Shown piece after piece: positions 24,516 through 32,634 of a stretch of DNA of 47,034 nucleotides. Under the pieces are notes generated by a model. That model worked only from the letters and a program-made list of their open reading frames with translations. It did no database searches and was not told the DNA's origin. Within the stretch, counting starts at the first letter, position 1. The number at the start of each line of letters is the position of its first letter. A program made the translations under genes and the position numbers. Location of the stretch: assembly GCA_903900265.1 (NCBI GenBank), contig CAIUMM010000162.1, forward strand, positions 1 through 47,034. Direction: 5' to 3'. The stretch comes from an uncultured Pseudomonadota bacterium (lineage in GTDB: Bacteria; Myxococcota_A; UBA796; SXON01).

Positions 24516-26969
24516 GTGCTCGCGTGTGCGTGCAGAAAAGGAGGCTCTATTAGCCGGCCTATACCCTTCGCGCTTGCCGCGGCGGGCGTCGCGACGGTTA
24601 TTTCCCCACCTGTTCTGGCGTTCCTGTTGACCCTCTTACTTTCTGTCGTGTTGAACGGGCTGGTGGGCGATGCCTTCGGGCATGTTCCGCACGACGTCGT
24701 CGTCAGTGTGGGGGCTCCATTGGGGTTGGACGCCGCGCAGCCCTGGCTGATGCTCGCGGGTGGCGACGATATCCAAGCGCTGCTTCGGTCAGACGACGGT
24801 GGAGAGAGCTGGCAGATGATCGGGGGCGATCCGCTGAAGCACGCGCTGGTCGGGGTGGCGGTGCTCGATGATGGCACGTGGGTCGCGGCCGGCACCGAGA
24901 CGATCTGGTGGTCGGGGGACGAAGGCGCGACCTGGCGCGCTCGCTCGTCTCCGGGGCCGATCGCGGTCATCGCAGGGGGTTCGTCCCTGCTGATCGGCGG
25001 CGCGCGGGGCGTTTGGGCTGGCACGCCGCGCGCGCTGCAGGCTTTGCCGATGCGGTCGGCGTCTGCGGTGGGCGCGTCCGAAGATGGACGAGCGTTGGTC
25101 GACGGCGACGACCATGTGTGGAGCCGAAGCGGCGAAGAGGGTTGGATAGATCAAGGGTTTTTGCCCCGTGTGAGCGCGGTCACCCTATTAGGGGCTACGG
25201 TGTACGCCGGGGACTCGGACGGAAGCGTGCTGCAGCGCAGCTCCGCCGGATGGCAGGAATGTGGGCCTTTGCCGCAGGACTTGAGCGCTCATTCTGGCGT
25301 GGTGAGGCTCGCTGCGAGCGCGGCTACGCCGTCGGAGCCTGAGGGCGTGTTGTTGGCGGTCACTGGGGACGCGGGACCGTATCGGTCGCTGGATGCGTGC
25401 GCGTCGTGGGAAGACCTGCACGGGCCCTTAGAGACCGTCTACGCTGGCAGCGGATCGGCATCGAGCGCGTCCGAAGCTGCGGTCGCCTTGGGAGTCGCAG
25501 GGACGCGGTGGATGCAGGCCGGCTGGGCCGGGTTTGTCGTGGCGGACCCGGCGGGGGTGTGGGAGCCGGTGATCGTCCCGCCGGACTACACCCGGGGAAT
25601 CGGCTTTTCGCCGGATTTTGACCGAGATGCGACGGTGTACGTCGGCGGGTACGCCGCGGGGGTGTTGACCACGGAGGACGGCGGCGCAAGCTGGCGCGGA
25701 GCCGGTGCCGGGCTGGACGTCGAGAACGTTCAGCGGGTCAGCGGCCTGCGCGCGGACGCCGACGTCGTGCTTTCGGTCGCCGGGCATCTGGGCTGGATCA
25801 GCGCCGATCGCGGCGCGTCTTGGAGGGTCGTGCATCCTCCGGTGGGCTCGGTGGGCGAGCTGTTTGGCGTGGGCGACGCAGAGCGCGTTTGGGCCTTTGG
25901 ATCCGGGCAGGGCGCCGCGATCGCCTACAGCGACGACCTCGGCGAAACCTGGACCAACGCCACCGCGATGACCGAGGCGCTCGCGGGTTCCACGCCATCG
26001 GGCCTGCTCGACGTCGACACGCCCGAAGGCGCGGCGATGGTGCTGGGCGGCGGCGGTCCTACGCGCCTCCTGTACTCCTTCGATGACGGCGCAACTTGGG
26101 ATCAGCGTTTCGTAGCTTCGGACGGACACATTGCGGGGCCGGTCGGCTGGCCGGAGCCGGCTCCGCGCCGTGTGGTCGTGGCGGACGACGCCGGGGTGTA
26201 CACATCGGAAGATGGCGTGCTCTGGACGACGTGGGATGGCTTCGGCGACGACGTTCCGCTGGTGCTCGCCAGCGCGGGGGACCGCGTGTACCTGACCACG
26301 CGATCGGGGCATCTGTGGCGCAGTGACGACGGCGGTCTGAGCTTTATGGACCTCGGGGTGCAGCTCAACGCGCCGGTGCACATCCTCGTCGGAAATCCAA
26401 GCTTTGATGCGGAGCCCAAGCTGCTCATCGGCACGCACGACGGCGTCTACACCCTCGATGATCCGCTGTCGAATGCCCCGCAGCTGGTGCGGTGGGCCCC
26501 GTACCAGCGAGTAGACGACGCGTCTGCCTACTTTGCCTGTAGAAGCTGCGGAGATCGCGTGGAGGACGCCGACGCGGGGCTTGGCGAGCTCCGCGCGCTG
26601 GGGGCCGATGGCGTGGCTTCGGCCACCCTGCGGGGCGAGTCCGTCGAGCTCTATGGCACCGTCGACGCTGGCGCGGCTGCGGAGCTTTGGGTCGACGGCT
26701 CCTGGGTCGCGACCGTAGACACGCGGGCGAAATCCCCGGCGCTGCTGACGCGCGTGGATGGACTGCAGCCCGGCTGGCATTCGGTCGAAGTGCGCGCGAT
26801 CGTAGACGGCGTGCGCGTTGACGCGTTGGCGGCGTCCTCCTCGGGCGCGACGTTCTCCATCGACGCGCGGCGGGGCTGCGCCACCGCGCCCGGCGCTCCG
26901 CCTGTGGTCCTGTGGGCGGGCGTCGCCGCTCTCGCCCTAAGAGCGGGCAGGTCGCGCCGATCCGGCTAA
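24516..26969 (+). CDS. Exported Asp-box (BNR) beta-propeller protein with MYXO-CTERM-like tail
   Basis: 817 residues if GTG 24516 is used. A hydrophobic segment at ~18-50 is a signal peptide. About eight Asp-box motifs (S-x-D-x-G-x-T/S-W: SDDGGESW, SGDEGATW, TEDGGASW, SADRGASW, SDDLGETW, SFDDGATW and two weaker) indicate two sialidase/VPS10-like propellers. A C-terminal beta domain (~690-780) follows. The end is Cys, hydrophobic helix, Arg-rich (RRGCATAPG, LWAGVAALAL, GRSRR), resembling the MYXO-CTERM sorting signal. The start is unsure: GTG 24516 has no SD, whereas AAAAGGAGG at 24536-24544 precedes an in-frame ATT at 24549. No catalytic residues seen; likely a surface binding protein. Confidence 0.8.
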   Translation: MLACACRKGGSISRPIPFALAAAGVATVISPPVLAFLLTLLLSVVLNGLVGDAFGHVPHDVVVSVGAPLGLDAAQPWLMLAGGDDIQALLRSDDGGESWQMIGGDPLKHALVGVAVLDDGTWVAAGTETIWWSGDEGATWRARSSPGPIAVIAGGSSLLIGGARGVWAGTPRALQALPMRSASAVGASEDGRALVDGDDHVWSRSGEEGWIDQGFLPRVSAVTLLGATVYAGDSDGSVLQRSSAGWQECGPLPQDLSAHSGVVRLAASAATPSEPEGVLLAVTGDAGPYRSLDACASWEDLHGPLETVYAGSGSASSASEAAVALGVAGTRWMQAGWAGFVVADPAGVWEPVIVPPDYTRGIGFSPDFDRDATVYVGGYAAGVLTTEDGGASWRGAGAGLDVENVQRVSGLRADADVVLSVAGHLGWISADRGASWRVVHPPVGSVGELFGVGDAERVWAFGSGQGAAIAYSDDLGETWTNATAMTEALAGSTPSGLLDVDTPEGAAMVLGGGGPTRLLYSFDDGATWDQRFVASDGHIAGPVGWPEPAPRRVVVADDAGVYTSEDGVLWTTWDGFGDDVPLVLASAGDRVYLTTRSGHLWRSDDGGLSFMDLGVQLNAPVHILVGNPSFDAEPKLLIGTHDGVYTLDDPLSNAPQLVRWAPYQRVDDASAYFACRSCGDRVEDADAGLGELRALGADGVASATLRGESVELYGTVDAGAAAELWVDGSWVATVDTRAKSPALLTRVDGLQPGWHSVEVRAIVDGVRVDALAASSSGATFSIDARRGCATAPGAPPVVLWAGVAALALRAGRSRRSG

Positions 26970-26978
26970 TACCGTCCG

Positions 26979-28313
26979 ATGACTGTACGTGACGTTGGTT
27001 TTTTCGCCGGGATGCTGTGGGCGCTGTCGGGTTGTACGGGCGCCGGCCCGGGGACGGACGACGCCAACCCTGTGCCAGACGACACAGGCGGTGCGCCTGA
27101 CCTGACCCACGAGCCCGAAGTGTGCGCTGCTCCCGAGGTGACGATGGTCGCAGAGGGAGACGGTTATCTCGCGACCACCGCTCATTACACCTTGCATATC
27201 GTCGGTTTTGACGCCACGGAGTCCGAGGACCTCGCAGCCTTGGCCGAGACCGCTTGGTTGGGCTTCGCCGCATTTTTTGGCGTGGAGGCGGCGGGGCCGC
27301 TCGAGGTGTACGTGGACGCCGATCAGGCCGGCTTTTACGCGACCCTCGCCCGCGCGGGGATCGGGGAGCCCGAGGGGGCGGGCGGCTACTACGATCCCGG
27401 CTCCGGCGACGCGTTCTTGTTTCGTCAGCCCACCGCGTACTACTCGCGGGTGTTGCTGTTGCACGAGCTCACGCATCAGTACCAAGACCGCGCAGGGGGT
27501 ACGAGCGGCTTGCCGTTTTGGTACGTCGAAGGTCTGGCCGAGGCCCTCGGACGTCACCACTGGGACGGCGCCTGTTTGGAGCTCCGATCGCGTCCGCTGC
27601 TGTCTTGGGAGGACTACGCCGCGACCGCGCAGGCCGAGCTGGATGGCGGCGCGGGCGTGAGCGCGCTGCTGTCGGGGCAGAACGCGAGCCGTCCGCTCGC
27701 GCAGGAGCTGGTGCGGATGCTGACCTCCCAACCGGAGTTTGTGGAGGGCTTCTCCGAGTGGCGCGCGGCGGTGGCCGCGGGGGCATCGGCGAGCGACTCC
27801 GAAGCGTTGGCGGAGGCGGTGGGGGACCCGGAGGTGCTCGACGACGCGATGGTCGACTGGGTGCCGAACGATCAAGAGCCGATGGCGCCGGTGTACCTCG
27901 ACTGGGTTCCGATCGCGGGCGACGCCGCGTGGGGATTCGCGGGGGCCAGCGCCGCCGCGCGGGTCAAGCTCCCCGTCGACCAATTCCGCATGGTCGCCGA
28001 TCTCCCCACCGGGGGCGCGAGCGTCGGCACGGTGTACGGCTACGACGCCAGTACCGGCGACATCGAGATGGCGTTTGTGAGCGCAGACGGCAGCGTCTCG
28101 AGGTTCGCGGTGCTGGGCGGCGCGGTGACGTGGGACATCTACGGCACCGTGACGCTGGACAGCGACGTACGCTGGTCCCAGCTCGCGGGCTCGGACGGCA
28201 CGACTGTCACCATCGCCGATCAGGTCGTGGATCTGCCGCGCGTCCTCCCGGCCGCCGGCGGGCTCGCGCTCTACAACGCCGATGTGATCTTTCAGGATGT
28301 ACGCTGGGAGTAG
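26979..28313 (+). CDS. Zinc metallopeptidase-like lipoprotein (HExxH)
   Basis: 444 residues, ATG 26979. The lipobox ALSGC puts the lipid on C19; a D/T/P-rich linker follows. HELTHQYQ gives the zinc pair H162 and H166 with catalytic E163, and E184 in WYVEGLAEAL is the third ligand 18 residues on, the gluzincin spacing. This supports an active peptidase domain at ~65-280. The C-terminal ~150 residues are beta-rich (IFQDVRWE at the end), perhaps a binding domain. It follows the propeller gene by 9 bp. I infer surface proteolysis; the substrate is unknown. Confidence 0.8.
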   Translation: MTVRDVGFFAGMLWALSGCTGAGPGTDDANPVPDDTGGAPDLTHEPEVCAAPEVTMVAEGDGYLATTAHYTLHIVGFDATESEDLAALAETAWLGFAAFFGVEAAGPLEVYVDADQAGFYATLARAGIGEPEGAGGYYDPGSGDAFLFRQPTAYYSRVLLLHELTHQYQDRAGGTSGLPFWYVEGLAEALGRHHWDGACLELRSRPLLSWEDYAATAQAELDGGAGVSALLSGQNASRPLAQELVRMLTSQPEFVEGFSEWRAAVAAGASASDSEALAEAVGDPEVLDDAMVDWVPNDQEPMAPVYLDWVPIAGDAAWGFAGASAAARVKLPVDQFRMVADLPTGGASVGTVYGYDASTGDIEMAFVSADGSVSRFAVLGGAVTWDIYGTVTLDSDVRWSQLAGSDGTTVTIADQVVDLPRVLPAAGGLALYNADVIFQDVRWE

Positions 28314-28328
28314 CGCAGGCCGCGTGCC

Positions 28329-29453
28329 TTACTGACCGCTCAGGTCCAGTCCCCACGCCGTGATCCGCACGCCGCCGTTCGGGAAGGTCGCGATGCCGCG
28401 CACACGCGGGGAGACTTTGCGAGCGAGCTCCTGCTCCGGCGCGAGAAAAACGATCTTCCAGCCTTTGAAACGCTCCTGGAGCACGACGCCGAAGCGGTTG
28501 AAGATCAGCGTGGCGGGGATGACTTTACCGCCCCCGCTGCCCCCACCATCGCCGTCGTTGAGGCGATGGCCCCAGGGCGGGTTCGTGACCAGGAAACCGG
28601 AGGAGGCCGGGGGCTGAAGGTCGCCGATCTCAGTGACCGCGAATGCGGGCGTGACCCCTGCGCGGGCGGCGTTGCGCTGGGCGGCTTGCAGGACTTTGAG
28701 GTCGCGGTCGCTGCCGTAGATGCGCGTGGAGAACTTCTGCGTCTTAGGCCGGACCGGGCTTTTTCCTCGAAGCAACGGCCACTCCGCAGACGCGAACTGC
28801 GGCTTGTCGAACGGCGATCGGCCCGCGGCCCACAGCGCGGCTTCGATCGGCAGCGTGCCAGAGCCGCAAAAGGGGTCCAGCAGCGGCTGGTCCGGGGTCC
28901 AACCCGACAAGCGCAGCATCGCCGCGGCGAGGTTCTCACGCAGCGGCGCTTTGGAGATGTCGATCCTCCAGCCTCGGCGGTGCATGAGCTCGCCGACCGC
29001 GTCCAGAGAGATCGTCGCGGTGTTCCCGTCCACGCGCACCGAAACCCGCTGCGCGAGCCGAGGCCTCCCGTAGCGCTCGGGGATGCGCGGCCCCTTCAGC
29101 GCCTCGGCGATCGCATACGAGACGCGCTTCTGCACCGAGTCTTTGAAGCGCACGCCGTCCCCGTGGCCGAGGATCGCGATCTCGACCGTGGATTCTGGGG
29201 CCAGCAGCTCTTTCCAACGCTGCGCGCGTACCAGCGAGGCCAGCCCGTCGCTCCCTTGGAACTTGCCTTCGACGACCTGCAGAAGCACGCGATCCGGCGT
29301 GCGCATCATCGGCAACGCCGAGCACACGGCGACCGGTTCGCCCTGAAAACGCACCCATCCTGGATGCACTTCGGTAGCAAAACCGAGCTCCTGCAGCTCA
29401 GCGGCGACGCTGGCTTCGAGCCCGGGGTGGGCGATGGCGGTCCAGGTGCTCAA
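28329..29453 (-). CDS. THUMP-domain RNA N2-guanine methyltransferase, RlmL-like
   Basis: 374 residues. The N-terminal ~150 residues form a ferredoxin/THUMP-like RNA-binding part (WTAIAHPGLEASVAAELQELGF is typical). The methyltransferase follows: LLDPFCGSGTLPIEAALWAAG for SAM binding, YGSDRD for the acidic SAM contact and the catalytic NPPWGHR (family NPPYG), about residue 290. This order matches the RlmL N-terminal half (23S rRNA m2G2445) and TrmN. It is much shorter than RlmKL, with no RlmK half. A Gly/Asp stretch after NPPWG is unusual. Its ATG overlaps the stop of the next gene upstream by 4 bp. Confidence 0.87.
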   Translation of the reverse strand: MSTWTAIAHPGLEASVAAELQELGFATEVHPGWVRFQGEPVAVCSALPMMRTPDRVLLQVVEGKFQGSDGLASLVRAQRWKELLAPESTVEIAILGHGDGVRFKDSVQKRVSYAIAEALKGPRIPERYGRPRLAQRVSVRVDGNTATISLDAVGELMHRRGWRIDISKAPLRENLAAAMLRLSGWTPDQPLLDPFCGSGTLPIEAALWAAGRSPFDKPQFASAEWPLLRGKSPVRPKTQKFSTRIYGSDRDLKVLQAAQRNAARAGVTPAFAVTEIGDLQPPASSGFLVTNPPWGHRLNDGDGGGSGGGKVIPATLIFNRFGVVLQERFKGWKIVFLAPEQELARKVSPRVRGIATFPNGGVRITAWGLDLSGQ

Positions 29454-30817
29454 GGGCCCAACTCCCAGCGCAGCGCGCTGTCCAAGGTTTCGAAGGTGAA
29501 TCGGAAGCCGGCGGCGAGGGCGCGCTCAGGCACCGCATTTTGCCCCTCTAGGAGCACTTCTTGGCCCATCTTTCCGAACATCAGCCGGACGATCGGCGCG
29601 GGCAACGGGAAGATCGTCCAGCGATGAACGGCTTTGCCGACGGCGGTCATGAATTGCCGGTTGTTCACCGGGTTCGGCGCGGTCGCGTTGACCGGGCCGG
29701 CGAGATCTGCGCCGAGCAGCCAGTGGATCAGGTGCACGAGGTCATCGATCGCGATCCACGGGAACATCTGCTCGCCGCTGCCGACGACGCCGCCGACTCC
29801 AGCGCGCACGGGCGGGAGCAGCTCAGCGAGGGCGCCGCCCCGCGCCGACACGACCACGCCAATCCGAAGGTTGACCGTCCGGATCCCAGCGACGCGCGCG
29901 GGCTCCGTGGCGGCTTCCCATTTTCGGCACACCTCGGGGAGAAAGCCCGTGGTTCCGCCCGTACTTGTTTCGGTGATGCGCTCGGTGCCGCGGTTTCCAT
30001 ACCAGCCGACGGCGCTGGCGGACACAAAGACTTCGGGTTTTTTCGGTAGTTTGGCGATGGCGTTCGCGAGCAGCAACGTGGATTGTTCGCGGCTGCGAAG
30101 GATCTCCGCCTTCCGCGCTTCGGTCCATCGCTTTGACACCGACTCGCCGGAGAGGTGAATCACCGCGTCGATGTCCCCGACGCCACCGAGATCGATCGCG
30201 TTGGTCGCCGGGTCCCAGAACGCCTCGCCGGACTTCGGCGCGCGCCGCACGAGCCGGATCACGGTGTGACCGCCGACCGTGAGGAAGGGGACCAGGTGCT
30301 TTCCGACGAGGCCGCTGGCTCCGGAGACGAGGATGCGCAGCGGGCCGCGTGGGAATTCCGCGTGTCGCCGTAGATCTTCCGCGGTGCGCACGTGCCGAAA
30401 CGCAAAGCCGCTGTCGAGGCGCTTTTGAATTCCGCCGATCGCTGCGCCTAAGGCCCCAAACGGTGCCGTCCACTCGATGGTGTCTTCGAGCTCGGAGGTC
30501 TGCGGCGCGGTGCTCAACGACTGAGGAGCGATGAAGCTGTGCCGGTGCTCGTAGGTCGCGAATGGACCGCTGGCTTGGCGGTCGATGAAGTAGCTACCGC
30601 GCACGCCGCCGCTGTGCACCGCCTCCCAGCGCAGCCGAAAGGGCCCGGCCGGAACGGAGAGCAGCACGCGCCCTTCGTAGCAGTCGCCCTCGCGCTCGAG
30701 CACGCGGACGTTTTCCCAGGGAGGAACGAGCCGATCCAGCGCGCCGGGCTGTTCGTGGTAGGCGGCGAGCGCCGCGACGGTCGCCGGCATGGGGCTGCGC
30801 TTGGTGAAGGTCGGCAT
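29450..30817 (-). CDS. TIGR01777-family SDR protein with N-terminal SRPBCC domain
   Basis: 455 residues. Residues 1-150 are a START/SRPBCC-like lipid-binding domain (FRLRWEAVHSGGVRGSYFIDRQ). An extended SDR/epimerase domain follows, with the Rossmann motif SGASGLVG at 165-172. The middle has INLSGE-type segments (HLSGESVSKRWTEARK) and GWYGNRG, which are the signatures of the TIGR01777 family (YfcH; formerly called SulA-like). The C-terminal DUF1731-like tail holds PERALAAGFRFTF. Function is unknown in general; a role in lipid- or cofactor-linked redox is guessed. It overlaps the RNA methyltransferase (ATGA) and follows the esterase with one base between. Confidence 0.88.
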   Translation of the reverse strand: MPTFTKRSPMPATVAALAAYHEQPGALDRLVPPWENVRVLEREGDCYEGRVLLSVPAGPFRLRWEAVHSGGVRGSYFIDRQASGPFATYEHRHSFIAPQSLSTAPQTSELEDTIEWTAPFGALGAAIGGIQKRLDSGFAFRHVRTAEDLRRHAEFPRGPLRILVSGASGLVGKHLVPFLTVGGHTVIRLVRRAPKSGEAFWDPATNAIDLGGVGDIDAVIHLSGESVSKRWTEARKAEILRSREQSTLLLANAIAKLPKKPEVFVSASAVGWYGNRGTERITETSTGGTTGFLPEVCRKWEAATEPARVAGIRTVNLRIGVVVSARGGALAELLPPVRAGVGGVVGSGEQMFPWIAIDDLVHLIHWLLGADLAGPVNATAPNPVNNRQFMTAVGKAVHRWTIFPLPAPIVRLMFGKMGQEVLLEGQNAVPERALAAGFRFTFETLDSALRWELGP

Positions 30818-30818
30818 G

Positions 30819-31475
30819 TCAGGGCTCCAAGAACTCGTTGAATTCTATAAAGTTGTCGATCTCGCTTTGGATCGTCGGCAGCGCCGCGGACAGTTGATGG
30901 CCGTCATCGACCTCGACCATCCGGACAGGCGTGTGGGTCTCGGCCCACCGGCGCGAGCCTTCGATGGGTACGACGTCATCGTGGCGACCGTGTACGATCA
31001 GCGTAGGGATGAACAAGTCGGGTTGTCCGCGCGCTTCGATGCCCTCGATGTCCTCAAAGAAGCCGTAGTCCACCTGCGTCTTGCCGCCCGCCACGTGGTC
31101 ATCGACCTCCATCCAACCCGACTGCGCCCACGCCTGCACGTCGTTGGGCATGCTCTGCTTCCAACGCTCTGCGAGGCGAATCGCCGGGGCGAGCAGCACC
31201 AGTCCGACGATGTTTTCGTTGCGCTCTGCCAGGCGCATCGCGGCCCAGCCGCCGAAGCTCGACCCGATCAACACGGTCGGCACGTGCGTTGGCGCGCCCA
31301 TGACCGCTTCTACGTGGTCGAGGATCGCCGAACCCCGAAGGCGCTCCATGCTGGGAACACGCAGGTTCAGGCGTTCAAGATGAATTCCGTGCTTCTCGCG
31401 GAGGTGCGCAGCGAGGCGCACTCCTTTGGTCGAGTCGGGTCCAGAGGCGAAGCCGTGTAGGTAAAGCCAGCGCAT
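30819..31475 (-). CDS. Alpha/beta-hydrolase, YqiA/UPF0227-like esterase
   Basis: 218 residues from ATG 31475; the open frame continues upstream into unlikely Pro/Arg sequence. It begins MRWLYLHGFASGP, the YqiA hallmark, has nucleophile S73 in GSSFGG, Asp in VHGRHDDVVP and His in VDDGHQLS, so a full Ser-Asp-His triad is present. Such small esterases act on short acyl esters; the natural substrate is unknown. One base separates its stop from the ATG of the next gene, so translation is coupled. It is downstream of a possible terminator for the gene at 31549. Confidence 0.85.
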   Translation of the reverse strand: MRWLYLHGFASGPDSTKGVRLAAHLREKHGIHLERLNLRVPSMERLRGSAILDHVEAVMGAPTHVPTVLIGSSFGGWAAMRLAERNENIVGLVLLAPAIRLAERWKQSMPNDVQAWAQSGWMEVDDHVAGGKTQVDYGFFEDIEGIEARGQPDLFIPTLIVHGRHDDVVPIEGSRRWAETHTPVRMVEVDDGHQLSAALPTIQSEIDNFIEFNEFLEP

Positions 31476-31493
31476 GGGCGGGGGATAGCCCGT

Positions 31494-31523
31494 CCGCGAG
31501 GCGTGCGGAACACACGCTCGCGG
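31494..31523 (-). terminator. GC-rich hairpin downstream of the FAG-repeat gene
   Basis: CCGCGAGGCGTG (31494-31505) pairs with CACGCTCGCGG (31513-31523) with one bulged G, giving about 11 bp and a seven-base loop. It lies 26 bp after the stop of the gene at 31549, on its transcribed strand, and just before the esterase start. No T-tract is evident; a terminator or attenuator is possible. Confidence 0.5.
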
Positions 31524-31548
31524 AAAGGCTCGAAAGCGACCGCCCTGC

Positions 31549-32625
31549 TCAGGCGGTGGGCGCGGCCTTGGCGGCTTCGGCTTCGGCGCGCTTGATGTTG
31601 CGCACCGCTTCGAACTCCCGCTCCCAGCCGCGCAGCTGGTCCAGCACGATCGCGAGGTTCTTCCGGTTGAGATCATCGGGGCGCTCGCGCTGCATGTCGT
31701 TCATCGCGCGCGCTACCTCTTGGGTACGCTCGCAGAGCTCGGCGAGCAGCTGGATGTTGCGGGTAGCGCGGGGCTGGCCTGCAAAGTCCTTCCGGAACGC
31801 GGCGAAGAGCTGGTTCGCGTCGTCGCCCAACGCGCCAGTGACCTCGCGCGTGGTGCGGGCCATGCGCGCGCGCTCGATGTTGGCGCGCTCGTCGTTGTGG
31901 TGACGGATGCGCTCGGCGACCTTGGTGATGTTCGCGAGGTGCGATTCGGTGCGCACGCCTTGATCGCGCACGGTGATCATTTCGGCGTGGATCATCTGCA
32001 GCTGCCCCATCAAGCGGGAGAGCAGCGCCGGCCGGCGCGAGTGGCGCGGCTTGTCAGCGAAGTGCAGGCGGTAGAGCGCAAACTGGTGGTTCGCGAGGGT
32101 GGCGAGCACCTTGGAGCGGTCTGCGGGCGAGAGCGCGGCGCGGGAAGCGGGGATCTCGGTGAGCTCCTTCTTGTACATCACGAGGTGCTGCTGCATGCGA
32201 GCGACCTGCTCTTCGAGGCCGGGCTTGCCTTCCGCAAGCTTGATCCAGCTCTCTTGCTCTGCGATGGTCTGCTGGAGCAAGCCGAGGTCGCGGGTCTGGC
32301 GGTTCTGGCCAGCAAAGTCACGGTTGTAGCGGTAGAACGTCAGCAACGCCCATTCCGCGGCCGTCCATGCGGCTTGCACGTCCGGGCCGCCCGATTGGAT
32401 CTTGGCGATGTTCTCGCGCTCGGTGGTGTAGAGCGTGGTCCACTCGTCGAGCGTGGCGCGGAGCGTGTCCGCGTCGGCGGGCAGCTTGGCGTGCAGGGCC
32501 TTGGCTTCGGCGATCAGCGTGTCCAGCGCGGCGAGGTCCCGGCTTGCGCGGGCATGACCCGCGAACTGCTGGCGGTAGCGGGTGTGAATTGCGTCCGCCT
32601 GAGCGGTCAGGGTTTCGAGCGACAT
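31549..32625 (-). CDS. Alpha-helical protein of four ~85-residue FAG-R repeats, unknown function
   Basis: 358 residues, ATG 32625. No signal peptide, no cysteine. The sequence is four copies of a roughly 85-residue unit. Each starts with [FY]-R-x(2)-[FY]-A-(G/D)-x(2)-R-x-[ST]-R: YRQQFAGHARASRD at 17, RDFAGQNRQTRD at 102, YRLHFADKPRHSRR at 185 and FRKDFAGQPRATRN at 277. Phe residues of the repeats are 83, 85 and 92 residues apart. The remainder of each unit is Leu, Glu and Lys/Arg heptad-like helix. I infer a solenoid or coiled helical rod in the cytosol, perhaps a scaffold. I recognise no described family. It is adjacent to the B12 radical SAM gene, 9 bp after that gene's end on the opposite side of the operon flow. 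Confidence 0.75.
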   Translation of the reverse strand: MSLETLTAQADAIHTRYRQQFAGHARASRDLAALDTLIAEAKALHAKLPADADTLRATLDEWTTLYTTERENIAKIQSGGPDVQAAWTAAEWALLTFYRYNRDFAGQNRQTRDLGLLQQTIAEQESWIKLAEGKPGLEEQVARMQQHLVMYKKELTEIPASRAALSPADRSKVLATLANHQFALYRLHFADKPRHSRRPALLSRLMGQLQMIHAEMITVRDQGVRTESHLANITKVAERIRHHNDERANIERARMARTTREVTGALGDDANQLFAAFRKDFAGQPRATRNIQLLAELCERTQEVARAMNDMQRERPDDLNRKNLAIVLDQLRGWEREFEAVRNIKRAEAEAAKAAPTA

Positions 32626-32634
32626 GGGGCGTTC

